NCBI RefSeq assembly: GCF_047948215.1
Contig: NC_134458.1
Span: 146,397,036 to 146,461,035, forward strand
From: Lycorma delicatula
Lineage: Eukaryota > Arthropoda > Insecta > Hemiptera > Fulgoridae
DNA: 64,000 nucleotides
Reading direction: 5' to 3'
How positions within the stretch are numbered: the first letter of the stretch is position 1; each line of letters starts with the position of its first letter. Both the position numbers and the translations under genes were made by a program. Positions 36,498 to 49,313 of this stretch are shown one piece after another. A model generated the notes under the pieces. That model worked only from the letters and a program-made list of their open reading frames with translations, searched no databases and was not told where the DNA came from.

Positions 36498-36567
36498 ACT
36501 TTTATCGAGAATTGAACCTGACATCTAGAAACTAGGATGATAACCACTACACCAATTAGCCATCTAG
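36498..36567 (-). other. tRNA-like sequence (SINE head or tRNA pseudogene)
   Basis: On the minus strand, TGGTGTAGTGG (A box, 36554-36544) and GGTTCAATTCT (B box, 36518-36508) have tRNA-like order and spacing. Acceptor-stem pairing is not convincing, so I do not call a functional tRNA gene. Confidence 0.5.
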
Positions 36568-37609
36568 TATTTTATTATAATTTTTGATTTTTATAATACA
36601 ATTCATATTCAAGTCTTCACAAAAATTATTGAAAAATAATTATTTCTTTTTTATTTCCTAAAATGTAAAACGAAATAAGAATTTAATTTTTTATACTTTT
36701 TCTGAATATGAAGGAGAATTTAGAACTATTTATTGCATCTTGTTATCTTTTAGTTTCGCTCCTAAGTTGAAGTAGTATATATAATCCAATACTACATAAC
36801 AGAAGAGAATATATTGATCTGTTGCTTTATACTATCTATCTTAGCTTTTGTTAAGCCTGGCCAGTTAGTACAAGCGACGCTAATCAGGTTTCTCTCTTTG
36901 AGAGTAAAGATTTTCGCAATACAGCTAGTCCTTATGGTGAACAGAGTGAAACCTTGTCACTTTTAGTCCTCGATCAATGAGCTTGGCATACTGATGTGAT
37001 TTACGTCTCGGTGAAGAAACCTATGTTGAACTACTTCACCTGACGTTGTCTTAACTTCATGACATACAAAATCCGATATTTTATGTTTTCTTAGAAATTT
37101 TAAATCGATTACTTATTTTTACTTCTAGTTAAATAAACAGTTTAAAAAATTAAATCAAAACCAACTTCAAATAAGTTCAAATTTGTAAATTTCCAATTTT
37201 TGAAGTTTGTATCAAATTTCTATGTTGTATTAGTATTTTATCGATTTAAAGTCGACTTCCAAAAGTTGAAATTAAAAAAGTTTTACGTTTTTTATAGCTT
37301 AAAAGCTGCTCATATAAAAAAACTAACTTTTGCAGAAAACAACAGAATGATTAACCTGTTTCTTTAGAAAAATAAAAAAATAAATATAGAGAAATGATGT
37401 AAGATATTATTAATGAACTTGAGATAAAGCTGTTTTAAATGCAGAAATAAAACTTTTTTATTTTAATTTTTTCAATCGATATAATTGAATTTTCGCGTAG
37501 AATTACTTTTCATGCACTTATAATTTTTCAAAATGAAAAGAATCTTTCAGACTGGCAATATAAAAAATTTATTTTTCACTTAAAAAAAAGCTGACAATGC
37601 ATTTTTAGG
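36568..37609. other. AT-rich DNA; less AT-rich patch at about 36850-37060
   Basis: No recognisable gene. The patch at 36850-37060 has more balanced composition (for example GCCTGGCCAGTTAGTACAAG) but no open frame or known motif. Confidence 0.45.
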
Positions 37610-38423
37610 ACTTTCCGGTCAAGCGGCTAAAGCCGCATCCCGAGAAAATCCTACAACTGTGGATTGTTTCTGATGCACATCTTACACACACGTACATACA
37701 AATGTATGCGCACGCGTAACTAACGCGCGCGCATACTGTATTTAATTCGCGCGGGTGTGGCGGTACTAGCGGCGACGGTCGGCACTAACTAAACTAATGT
37801 AATTTCACAACTTACATAGAACAAATTTCGTTGACGTGATCGGTAGACTAGTGTAGCTGTCCAGCCGAAACCCAGTCAGACCGAGCTACTTTTTTACATT
37901 TGAAATATTATTCATTTATTTAATTCTACCGCTCACAAATTACGTCACAATATAGCAGTAGTTTAGGGCATCTTTTTGGAGTGGAGATGCGATTTGATGC
38001 AAAAGATTTTTTTCAAATATTGTTATTTTTTAGTAGTTAACAAATATGCCTAAGAAAAATATGACCTTAATTAGGCAAAATCTCGAAATACTGAGTGACC
38101 TTGCTCTACAATCTTACCGCCTTGACTATTTAAGTTGAAAATTTAATGGCATCAATGCCCCATTTATAGAATTAATCTGACCAAGTATGGTCCAGTAGTT
38201 CTGGCGATATAAGATAATTTAGAGGGCGATACCGAACACACACACGTGCATACGAACATACGGACATCTGGAAAATTTCCATTCGGTTTATTGGGTTTTT
38301 AAGTTTCTTAGGTGTCAAAATGTCAAAATCTGATGAAAACCGCATATGCCCAAATCAGACCGATTACAATACTTTCCTTTCTACATATATAGCTCTGGTA
38401 TAGCGCCATCTAGACGGAAAAGT
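37610..38423 (-). repeat. Dispersed repeat family F2, copy A
   Basis: Ends are ACTTTCCGGTC (37610-37620) and GACGGAAAAGT (38413-38423), an imperfect 11-base inverted repeat. On the minus strand the head is GGAAAGTATTGTAATCGGTC, followed by an ATGTTCGTATGCACGTGTG tract and TATATCGCCAGAACTACTGG. The left portion carries GCGCGCGCATACTGTATTTA. It is the inverted partner of copy B at 29129-29965. Confidence 0.75.
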
Positions 38424-38737
38424 AAAAAAATTTCAATTTACGTTAAAAATTACGTAAAATATAAATACTAGAAACACTTAATTTAAAAAAATAATAAACA
38501 AGAGATAAATATTAAAAATTAAAGAGGACAATTAAAGAGCGTGCAGGTCACAATTTTGTATATAGTATTTGTACATAGCATAATTAGGTAGATTTCATAA
38601 GAAAGCTACCTATTGTAATGGGTACCATGATTCGACTTCCGGAAAATTTCGACATAAAAAATTTCTGATTTCTGATTTCGCTTTGCGTTTCACAGCTCCC
38701 AGACCCCAAAACCACGTCAGTTCAAAAGTTTTTTTTT

Positions 38738-38758
38738 ATATATATATATATATATATA

Positions 38759-38785
<27 letters not shown>
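38738..38785. repeat. (TA)n followed by (TTTA)n microsatellite
   Basis: About 11 TA units run directly into about six TTTA units. Confidence 0.85.
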
Positions 38786-38789
<4 letters not shown>

Positions 38790-39545
38790 CTTGTGGACAC
38801 GATAACTGCCACCAATCACTTTCAAATTGATACATAATATAACGACCCAAAATCTCGGTCGAGTTCGTTAATGGGAAAAATTGGACCATGGGGATGGTAA
38901 TGGAAGGCTTTTTTCGAAAAAGAATATCGCTATAACTTTCTTATTAAGTAAAATATCGAATTCGTTTAAAGTTCTTACTATTTTTTGGTTAAGGGTCTAA
39001 AACTTATCAAAGTAAAGTCTTTTCATATCACCAACCATTGGCCCAGAGGGTAGAAAAAATGGGGTTTTGAACACAAAAAAAATCATACCTCCCTTAATAG
39101 GCAGAGTATCGAATCGGTTTAAAGTGATCGCTAGTGCTCTAAACTTTACCTAAAACCTTTGTCTGAAACAATTTTTGATATGACCAACCCCTACGGCAAG
39201 GGATTACAAAAATATTGCTAGAATTGCACGAAAATGGGGTTTGTCGTATGCTAAACATGTGAAAATTTTTTCACATGCAACCATTGTCGTATTGAATAAA
39301 TCTGAAGTTTTTCTTAACTTAAAGGTGGAAATCTTTTTTATCCCCTACTTACCACCGGTAAAATCTGCCTCCGCTTTCCGGCGTCCCGAAAGGGATTTTT
39401 TTTCTTCAAATTTATTTAAACATTTACATATATAGGCTATGACACTCCCGGTAACGTAAGGGGTCATTCAAACGAGGGGTCACACACATTTAAATCGGTT
39501 CAGCCGTTGAGCTGCTACACCCAAAATACATTTCATTCTTCTTGG
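38790..39545. repeat. Unclassified repeat block with two imperfect ~155-bp tandem units
   Basis: Units at about 38925-39065 and 39080-39240 align loosely, with TATCGAATTCGTTTAAAGT against TATCGAATCGGTTTAAAGT, CACCAACCATTGGCC against GACCAACCCCTACGGC, and AAAATGGGG closing both. The downstream part includes GGTAACGTAAGGGGTCATTC and AAATCGGTTCAGCCGTTGAG. The frame at 39241-39435 has no motif. The whole looks like a dispersed element of unknown type. Confidence 0.45.
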
Positions 39546-40422
39546 GCAGACGTGTGAAAAACCTACTGATCGATTTAAAAATTCCCTAGTTTTATTGAAA
39601 CGGTAAAAAAAGGGAATTATATTTCCTTTTTTCATTCATTTCAGTAATTAAAACTGATTATTCCTCTATGATTAATTTTATTTAATTATTTCGTAAAGCT
39701 TGTTCTACTAATTTATTTAAATTTTTTATTGTAATATGAAATAATTCGTACTTATCATAGATCTATTGATGCTTTAATAAAAACAATATTTTATTAATTT
39801 TTTTGCGTGGATGACGGATGCTATACGCCTTTATTAACAGGAAATTCATGTCAGTAATATAATATTTATATGTAAATTAATATAATAGATTTTCTGTAAG
39901 GTGCAGTATTTATTTTTTTTAATTAATTCTTAATATAATCATTTCGACTTTTTTTTAATAGAAGGAACGTTGAGATCATGCTTTATGTGTATTTTTTATT
40001 ACTTAATATCTATACTATAGTGAAATGTTATAGTTAGATGAGTAGTGAATGTTATATGTTAAATGAGTAGGGTAAACATCAAGGCTGACGTGAAATGAAA
40101 CGTGGCTTTTTCAGATGTGCAAAACTGCAAAGCGTGACATGATGTAGCGTGACGTTAATTTTGTATACTATACTATATATATATTTGGGTCATGTGACCA
40201 TTTATAATGTAACTAGTAATTTTTTTTTAAATTAATCATAATGATGTAACAGAATTATATATCACGTTATTTTGCAGTATATGTAGTTTATTTCATATAT
40301 AAATAAATCTTAAGTAATTTGTAACTAGTAATCGTAATGCATAAAGTAACTTCATCACATGGAACATTGAATGTCTTCGTTAAGATGAGCTTAACGAAGC
40401 TCATTATTATAATCATTACAAT

Positions 40423-40489
<67 letters not shown>

Positions 40490-41830
40490 TAATCGAGCTC
40501 TAACAATTACTATATAAAAATTATATTCCTTCGCTTATTATTATTTTATTTTTTACCGATTTTTCGAAGAAGAGTACAGTATTACTTTCGGTCTGGTGGA
40601 GAGGGGGTGTAAATGAATTCTCATTACGTTTTGAGGTATGAGAGTACAAAAATAGCATTCCCTTAAATTATAGTTTCCTTATATATTTGTTTATATAAAT
40701 ATATTTATTTATAGGCTTATGTATAAATTTTTGTGGCTCGAAAATCTCCAAAACTATAAGATCGATTTAATTGAAATTTAGATATGCTATAGTAGTATAT
40801 CTGAAATTGTGCATATGAAAATTTAATGAAGACTAGCCCGGTGGATAATAAAGTATACAGATAACATTTTATACCGTCTCTTTGAAAATAAAATTTCAAA
40901 TTGTTGATAAAAATTAAGAAAACAAATTCAGAGATAGAATGAAGAAGACTACTATCTAGCACGTATTAAGAGTAAGAATGATCGTAAGCTTTCTAGTTGT
41001 TTTTCTAAGAAAAACTTATTGTAAAATTTATTTTCTTCCCGTTTAGTACATACGGTGCAATTTTAGATCTACCTTATCCAGAACAGTGTATTACAAAGCT
41101 GTGCACTTCAAAATGCTTCCTTAAATTGGTAGTCAAACTAAGATTTGATGAAAATTGAGTTAAAATTATTTTTTCGATTCTTAATTAATAGAATAGATAC
41201 TTTTTTTTTAATTAGCACACTTTTTAAAGCAAAATTCATACTATTTTTGTTACTATTTTTGATGAATTAAGTTTACAGCAGAAAAATAACAAATACATAA
41301 ACTGCCGTTGGTTTGTTACTGCGTCATTAGTAAAATACACGTCCTATATTAATAAACTTAGAAAAACTTGAAATAAAGGACGGAAAAATTGTTATTGTTT
41401 AAAAATTCTTTCATTCTGTTGTTACTTGATAGAGAAAGGTCGAAAAGCAGTTTTTTCCCGACTAAAAATCAAAACTCTAGGCAGCAGCCAAACTGTTCTC
41501 GACTTCATTTTAGTAATTACAGGTGCTACTGACTTAGCCAACGAGGCGATCACTATAGTCCAAAAATAGCAATTGTGTTAAAGAGCTATTTTTGGTTTTA
41601 AATATCATTCAAATTTTGTGTTAATTTCTTTTATAAAATTTCGAAATTAGTGATGAAATTTTTACTTATTTCTAAAAATTATGAAAGTTTAAACAGTTTA
41701 CCATTAATTTGATTATTGCACTTTTGACATTGTAATATTATTACTACATTACCGTAATTTTACAAAACTTCTGTTAAAATTTACAAAAAAAAATACTTTT
41801 TTAAATATTTATTTTTCATTGTACAGTATA
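39546..41830. other. AT-rich DNA without recognised genes
   Basis: Includes the long (TA)n run at 40427-40484, whose translation gives the YIYIYI frame on the minus strand. The 81-residue minus frame at 40717-40962 has no motif. A slightly less AT-rich part near 41440-41580 is unidentified. Confidence 0.5.
40427..40484. repeat. (TA)n microsatellite, longest in the window
   Basis: About 29 TA units in a row. Confidence 0.92.
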
Positions 41831-42240
41831 AAATGTATACAATTTTTTTTAAATTGTATACATTTCTTGATAGCTCTATTTATAAAGTAGAAACATTAAA
41901 AAAACATTTTTGAAAAATATTTAAACCGAAACGATATGGAGCAAAAGAACAGAAAACATATATTTCAATTTTTAAAAGGTGAGGGTTAATTTTTTTAAAG
42001 CGTTTTTTGGATAATTTATTTATGCATTGTAGATAAGAAATTTTCTTTAATAAAGTTTTCGCTAAAATTTCTAAAAATCTACTATTCAATTTTAGTAAAT
42101 ATAAATGAAAAACCTTAAAATAATGAAAAATATACAAGAAATTAGTATTTAGGCGATGTTCCTCCACCCCCTGAAAAGTAAAGTATAACTTTTATAAGAG
42201 TAATGAAAAAACTTGCTTTTCATCTTAGGATCGAAATATA
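41830..42240 (-). repeat. Dispersed repeat family F3, partial copy
   Basis: Shares TTTATGCATTGTAGATAAGA, AATTTTCTTTAATAAAGTTTT and CTAAAATTTCT blocks with the fuller F3 copies. It lacks the head motif and right end. It directly precedes another F3 copy. The 95-residue minus frame at 41880-42167 is repeat sequence. Confidence 0.5.
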
Positions 42241-42269
42241 TTATAGGTACCAAACACACTTTAATTTTA

Positions 42270-43038
42270 ATAGCCCTTTAGTGATGAAGAAAACAACAAA
42301 AAATTTTAATAATAAAAATTAAAAGAGTTAGAGACAAACTATAAAAAAACAGAATATATAATTTTTAGTGGTGGAAAATAAATGTAAGAAAGATTTTTCT
42401 AAAAATATCGATATATATCTAACGCTTAATAAATTTCTTTAGTAAAATTTTCACTAAATCTAAAATCCCCTTCAATAGAGGGTAAAATAAGAAAAGAGAA
42501 TTTTCAAAACATTTTTCAGAATTTTAGGTCCCGGGTCAATAATTTTTTTTTTTTAAATTGTAGACATATCTTGATAGATTTATATATGTAGAATATATTT
42601 CCTAAAATTTTCAAAAAACATATATTTGAGGGAGGTTGACTTTGAAAAATGTTTTTTTGATTATTTATGTACGCATTTTAGGCAACAAATTTTCTTTATT
42701 AAAACTTTCTCTAAAATGTCTCTGAAGAAAATGGAAATTGGTTTTTTTGCAGTATCCCCTTAAGAGATTTTGAAAAAAAAAATTAATATGATCAGTAATG
42801 CCCCGTATATAAATATATTTGAAATATTTGAGCCAAATTTAAAGAAAATCGATTCTGTCAATCGTGACCTTAGGCCAAAAATAGTGCGACACACGTTCAT
42901 ACTTACATATGTTTTGTTGGTCTAGATGAACTAGTTGGACTCTAAAACGTAAAGCTTTCCAAAAAAAATACTGATACCCCAACTGTGACGCGATCACCAT
43001 ACTTTCTCCTTTAATATAGTTATAATCGCCGGGAAAGT
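42270..43038 (-). repeat. Dispersed repeat family F3, copy 2
   Basis: Ends at the right with CCGGGAAAGT (43029-43038). The head on the minus strand is GGAGAAAGTATGGTGATCGCG. Internal blocks match copy 1 and copy 3: TTTTAGGTCCCGGG, GAAGAAAATGGAAATTGG, GATGAACTAGTTGGAC, and AATAATAAAAATTAAAAGAG near the left. Confidence 0.65.
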
Positions 43039-43996
43039 GAAATATGGGATATTAAAATTGTTTGACTTTGACTTTACAAGACCTTCAAAAAAAATTAAAA
43101 AACTTTGTAGTTGCCTAAATCGTAAAATAATTTTTTTCTTGTTGCCAAATTTTAGCTGTTAGATTCTTTAATTTACAATTGTTTGAGTGAATTTTAATTG
43201 AACATCTGTCGAACGAAACTTTTAAAGTTTAAAAAATATAATAGTTATTCAATAACATTTTATTTTAGGATTCAAAATGGGGATCTGGATTTTATTTTAA
43301 TTTATATTTCTATATAATCATAATATTTATTTAAATAAAAGGAAATGGATCTTCTTGTTCATATTATATATGTATTGTTATATTTCTTTTATAATATATA
43401 TAAATAAACTGCAACGCGCGCACCTTTCTATTTTTATCCAAGATATATGTTGTGTTATTTTAAGTAAGGACGTTATTTCAAAGAGAATCACTTCACCTAT
43501 AATGGTAATTGCTTACTATTACATTAAATACTTTATATATATATAGTATATACGTAAGAGACTTTCAATTGAAATAAAGACAACGAACAAGGATTCTAAC
43601 TTTCATATTGAGCATTTTATTTTATTTTAAATTATGAAATCACGCCAATAAATCATGTTTTATATTTCATTCTTCTATATATTTTAAATTATTATTATGA
43701 TTATTGTATAGAATTCAACACTGTTGTTTATATCCTGCATTATTGTTAAATAAAATTATAAAGTATTGATTTATATTTAAGTTACCCTTATTGTCTGATG
43801 CGTAGGTATTTGTAAAAATAACCATTTTTGATGTATATATTTTTGCGGTTTTTTTGCTAATTTTATTAAAATAACTAAAAAGATTACACAACAGTAAAAA
43901 TAAATAAGTAGAATATAGAAATAGATGCATGTTTCGATTTTTAGATAATCATCAGTATAAATATAATACTTTTTTAAATTGGCAAAGTATTGTATG
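43039..43996. other. AT-rich DNA without recognised genes
   Basis: Chance frames at 43355-43546 (plus) and 43715-44121 (minus) are low-complexity; the second overlaps F3 copy 3. Confidence 0.5.
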
Positions 43997-44787
43997 ACTT
44001 TCCGGGTATTAATAATAAAAATTAAAAGAGTTAAAGCCCAAACAAGAATATATACTCTTTGGAGGTGGAGAATAAATTTTAAGAAACATTTTTCTAAAAA
44101 AATATAGTTATAACTTAGCAAATTCGATTGTCTTCTCTAAATCTAAAAACCTCTTCAACTAAAGCTAAAATAAAAAAAAGGAAATTTTCAAAAAAACCTT
44201 TCTGTATTTTAGGTCCGGGGCCTGTAATTCAAAAAATTTATGAGCATTTCATGAAAGTACTATATATTGAATATAAAGTTTAAAAATTTATTGAAAAACA
44301 TTTAAACCGAAATGAGGTAGAATAAAAAATAGGAAGCAAAATCATATATTTCAATTTTAAGAGGTGGGGAATGATTTTTTGAAAACAATGTTTTTGGATT
44401 ATTTATATAAGCATATTAGTTTACAAATTTGCCTTAATGAATTTTTTTTAAATGCTTCTTAAAAATATCGAAATCGGTGTTTTTACGATATCCCTCATCC
44501 TTTGAACGAGCTTTGAACAAAATTAATACGGGATCAATGCTCCACATATACATTTGAGCCAAATTTAAAAAAAACCGGTCAGTGATTGATCGGTTCGGTC
44601 AATCACTGAAATTTAAGGCCAAAAGCAATGCGAGACACATACGTACGTACATACGCACATACATGCATATGTTTTGTTTTTTTTGGTTTATATGAACTGG
44701 TTCGATCCTAAAACGTAAAGTTTGCAAAAAATCCGATACCCCATTCATCTTTAATGTAATTATTCTAGCTATATTCACCGGGAAAGT
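43997..44787 (-). repeat. Dispersed repeat family F3, copy 3 with both ends
   Basis: The only F3 copy with both termini visible: ACTTTCCGGG (43997-44006) and CCGGGAAAGT (44778-44787), a 10-base inverted repeat with one mismatch. The GGAAAGTAT head has been lost from this copy. The ACGTACGTACATACGCACAT tract is at about 44642-44660. The 69-residue minus frame at 44599-44808 is repeat sequence. Confidence 0.7.
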
Positions 44788-45300
44788 AAAAATTGTCAAA
44801 TAATACAAAAAATACTTTTATTTATTTATTAAATAAAATGAATTTATTTATGTATTTACTCCTGTGTTGGATATTTTTAATAAACTATATTATAAGATGA
44901 AGTTTAGTGTTTTCCTAAAAGAAACGTTTTTTTTTATTAGATTTATAATTATGATACTTAGATGATTGTGCAAAAAAAAGGCTTTGAAGTAGACATTACG
45001 GTTCAAAGGTTTAAATCATTATATTACGTCACAAGAGAGTGTTTCAGTAATAAAAAAATTGCAGTAACAACTATTTTTTTCCTTTAATGTTTGTATTCAA
45101 TATAACTGTCTGTCCTTCCGGATTGCAATTGGCAATCAATTTTTTATTCATTTGTCATTATCTAAATAATTTTAAATATATATCCCGGTGATATGATAAT
45201 CAATTTATTATTGGTATCATAAAATCTAAAATTACCAAAATTGCAATAAAAAAATATATTATATGTACAGGCTAATTCCTGATTCCACGTCAATCTTTCA
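44788..45300. other. AT-rich DNA without recognised genes
   Basis: Nothing recognised. Confidence 0.5.
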
Positions 45301-45301
45301 G

Positions 45302-45930
45302 GAGATGATTCTATAGCCAAAAATAAGAGAAAAATTTCATATAAACATGATCAGAAAACGGTTCGTTAGCGAGTTTCGCCTAGCAAAACATTTAGCTCTA
45401 CTTTCTGCTCCCTCTGTGATACTAAAATAAATATAAAAACAAAACACACAAACTGGATTGGAAAAGTGATACAGTATTTTTTTTTTTTAATTAAAATTGA
45501 ACTTCTCAAAGTTGTATTTAATTTTAACAGACGTTATTTACATAAATTTTCTCAGAATTGAATTCTCTACAAAGTTAACTAGAAATTTTTATTTTTTATT
45601 GGTAAATTAGCAAAGTTATTTTATTCCAAATCTAAAACAGTGTATTTTCCGACAAAACATTTCCGTGTTTTACCCCGTTTTTTTCATAAAATCTAAGTGA
45701 GATAGTGGTCTATCTGAGACCACTTTTATTTAATTTTTTAAATTAAAAACCATAAAGAAGCACCAAATTTAGCACTCGATTTTTACTCCAAAAATTTTAG
45801 TAGGATTTAATTTCACAGAGAGAGTAGGAAGCAGGGCTAAATGCTTCGCGAGCAGAAACTCGCAAACGAACCGTTTTCTGACCTATGTTTATATGAACTT
45901 TTTTTCTTATTGTTGGCTATAGAATTACCT
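45302..45930. mobile_element. Foldback element F5 with ~110-bp inverted arms
   Basis: 45309-45419 is inversely similar to 45813-45924 over about 111 bases, with only scattered mismatches. Both arms contain AACGGTTCGTTAGCGAG/CTCGCAAACGAACCG-type and TTATAGCCAAAAATAAGA-type blocks. The spacer of about 390 bases is AT-rich and non-coding. A decayed relative of the spacer and right arm lies at 57420-57850. There is no open frame, so the unit is non-autonomous. Confidence 0.75.
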
Positions 45931-46104
45931 CAATAATAATAATGATCTATTTTCCTAAAAATATACATTAAAAAACATTAATTGAATCACACACTATACG
46001 ACTTATTTTATAAAACGTCAGCCGGAATTTGAGTGTAACAAAAAAATATATGGAAAAGATAACAAATATTAAATTAAATAATATACGAATAATTACCATT
46101 GCCT

Positions 46105-47760
46105 TACAAAATATTTTCAAAACTGCTTTTAAACAGACTGGAACTCCAAATAGACTCGAAAATTGTAAAATACCAGGGAGGATATAGAAAGGAGCGCTCC
46201 TGCCCAGAACAAATCCTGAGTCTAAAATTAATTCTAAAACATTACTTATCAATATGCTAGCCAATCTTTGCGTCCTTTGTAGACTTCCCAAAAGCTTATG
46301 ATTCAGTGGATAAAGAAACATGAAGTTGTTTTTTTATTATTATTTTTTTATATTGTGAATCATTTAATTTAGTCGATTTATATTATTTTCAGTTAAGATA
46401 TTTATGTTATTTTTTCAGTTTTCTGATGAACGGAATTCACCAGAAAACACAAAATTTAATCAATTTAATTCTGACAAACACAATTTTCAAGGTAAACTTC
46501 TGGGGAAAAAATCAGCAAATCATTCTAAAATAAAAGAGATCTGAAACAAAGAGATGGATTTTCTATTTTTATTTTTTATTTATTTATTTTCCCCAATCCG
46601 ACCTAGTTTTAGACAAAATAATAAAAATTTTCTGGAAAAAGGATGATAAAAGAGTTAAAAGTGGAACCAAAAATCAAAATCTAAAAATCAGCTGTTGGCT
46701 TACTCTCACAAATAATCTATCACTTTTCACAAAATCAAAATAAGATGCAGTTTCCCAAATTAATGACCTAAATGAAACAGCAACAGTAATTATGCTCTTA
46801 AATTTCCTTCTCAAAGTCAGAGATCGTGATAAACAAGATTATCCCAAAAAATTAATTATGGAAAAATAAGTGTCACAACCCATTTTAAATATCTAGGAGA
46901 AATAATCAATAAAAAGGGTTCAGAAAATGTAGCTTTCAAAATCCCAAAATTCAAATCAGGAAAATTTAATTTCCTGACAAAGAAATTTAGAACAAAAAGA
47001 ATCTTTTTATAACAGCATAATTGATACATTACAATATTGTAGTCAGACCAGTAGTTTTAATGTAGTTTAAATCTGACTGGCATAAATAATTCTCACAAAA
47101 TTGAAAGGAAAATCCTAAGGAGAATCTATGGTCCCAGAAAAATCAAATAAATAAATTGATAAAACCTAAAAAATTTAGAAACCGTAATTAGAAAAATAAG
47201 ATTAAAGTTCCTCGGACATATGAACCAAATGAATCCAAATTTGAAAAATGTAGGAAACTAAAAAGCCAAACAGGAAACATAGGCCAGATGAAAGAACTTC
47301 AAGACCGAAAGATAAAAAAGGATGACTATTTGAATAGAATGAAGTTTAGAGAAATAGTTTTTGAATCCCGGTCAAGCATGACATTTTTCATACGCTACAA
47401 AATTCCATTTCCATATTCCACGCACAAACTTTTCAAGCTTAAGAGGTGATATTATCAAGAAAAAAAAATTTAATTCAAAGGCTCTTGTGAATGAAGAAAG
47501 AAAGAGCACCAGAAGAAAATGGACTAAAGAAGAAAAACGGATGTACCTGAGAAACTGAAGGAAGAACAAACAAAAAAGCAATGATATCGTAGTTCCTATT
47601 AGGCCGCTTCGAGATTGAAAATAGATTACGAAATATGTTTAAAATAAATACGAAATACAGCTACTCCTAACCACCTCCAAGCGGATTAATCTAACCGCGT
47701 TGGCGAATCATGCTCAAAGTTCGCGAATGAAAATGAAAAGGAAATAAGTAACTTTTTCTT
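46105..47760 (+). pseudogene. Non-LTR retrotransposon reverse transcriptase remnant
   Basis: Joined plus-strand frames give YQGGYRKERSCPEQILSLKL (46168 on), a QGGFRxGRSC-type RT motif, then SFVDFPKAYDSVDKE (46277-46321) with the first catalytic Asp. The FADD region is lost in AT-rich sequence at 46330-46800. Later traces are HFKYLGEIINKKGSE near 46880, ILRRIYGPRK-like near 47115, LKFLGHMNQMNPN near 47210 and MKELQDRKIKKDDYLNRM near 47283. A SINE scrap interrupts it at 47365-47415. The end matches the basic-tail style of the 5.3-6.3 kb remnant, so they are probably the same group. The minus-strand frames at 45968-46321 and 47372-47581 are shadows. Confidence 0.75.
47365..47415 (+). repeat. SINE scrap (same family as 2586-2719)
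   Basis: GAATCCCGGTCAAGCATGAC followed by ATTTTTCATACGCTACAAA matches the B-box-adjacent body of the SINE at 2586-2719, in the opposite orientation. Confidence 0.6.
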
Positions 47761-49313
47761 TATATTTATGTGATATCGTTGGTTCTACAACTCTATAATC
47801 CCTAATTTTAGTGTTTTTATCAGTACAACAATCCAATCATTACATTTCAGTTAAACGGTACGTCAGTCAATAGATTTCGTTTAATCAATATATTATTTAA
47901 TATTTATATTATTATTCGATGCGCCTCATCTAAAAGGCTTTCGGTATAATTTATCCAATCAATTCTTTTGCTCCAGTTCCAATTTCTTCATTAAGACGCA
48001 GAATTTATCCTACCAAATCGTATTTGTTTCTAGGATAAAATTAAGTACTCATATTTCTTTGATTTTCAGGCATATTATATTCCAGAAGTAAATACTTATC
48101 ATTTGAAATATTAGTAAAATCTTATTTAATCGGGTCTTCTCAATAAAGTATCATCGTTTGTAAAAAATTCTAAAATAAACTATTTCCGATTAGAAAATGT
48201 TATGCTTAGAAGAATCTAATAAAATATTTACGGGGTTTAACATTGGAAAAATACGTAAAATGGATTTGTTTTTAAATATGGTTTAATATATTTTTACGAA
48301 CCCACTGTTTGAACATAATTTTAACTGGCTTATATTGCTTAAATATTTTCTTCAATATTGTAAACACCTTTTTTATTATTATTTTTTAACTTAGTATTTT
48401 GTAAGAGCAGTAGAAGAAATAACTGTTGTAAATGACCATGACTCGGTTAATTAAGACTTCAGTAAACTAAACCTCGGTTAATAAAGGTTATATTCATTAT
48501 ATATTTATATAGGTTATTCCTTTTTATTATGCATTCATTTAAAAAAAAATAAAATATTTATCACTAAAAGAGAGCAAGTTTACTAAGGATATTCCAATGT
48601 TAATAGAATATATTTTGTTTTTCTTATATTTAACAATTTAAAATTTATCTGACAAAAATATCTTAAAAATAATATAAAAGAAACCGAAAATTAGCTTAAT
48701 TTATAATATAACAACTGAAAATTATTTAAATTAATTCATTGTAGAACAATTTATTGCATTTGTTATTCAAAAATAATTTGTAGTAAAATAATACTCGTTT
48801 TTTATTTCTTATTTATTTTATAAATTACTTATCTTGATTTTTTTATGTTGCTGTAACATATGTATTTAGTGAATCGATTCCCTTTTATAGAATGTATTAT
48901 TTCCGTATTGAATACTTATAAATTAGTAATGATAAGATAAAATAATATTTTTCAAACCTTGATCTTTTTTTAAGGGTTACTGAATTTTTAATTTGACCTT
49001 ATTTTACTTACGATATCCGCTGTCGATAGTTGTTCGGCGGTTTATTTATAATTTGTTATTTTCAGAATTTATGTAACACTGATCACAAATTGAAATTTTC
49101 ATTATATATACTTTATTATTATTATTTATTTTATTTTATTTTTTTACCACTAAACAAAATAAAGTAAATTGGTTAAACTTAACACCAAGGGTATCCCTTA
49201 CATATGATGAAGAGATATTTTTTTAATTAGGAACAACTTTAATTTGATACATTCTGATTAAAGGTATATTTAAATTTAATTATTAAAATATTTTTTCCTT
49301 CATGTTATTGCAG
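47761..49313. other. AT-rich DNA without recognised genes
   Basis: Nothing recognised apart from AT-rich sequence; ATT runs near 49110-49140. Confidence 0.5.

Noticed and set aside
36498..36567. Functional tRNA gene on the minus strand
   Set aside because: A and B boxes are present, but the acceptor and other stems do not pair convincingly, so it is listed only as tRNA-like.
40288..40506. Minus-strand frame with a YIYIYI repeat
   Set aside because: It is the translation of the (TA)n microsatellite at 40427-40484.
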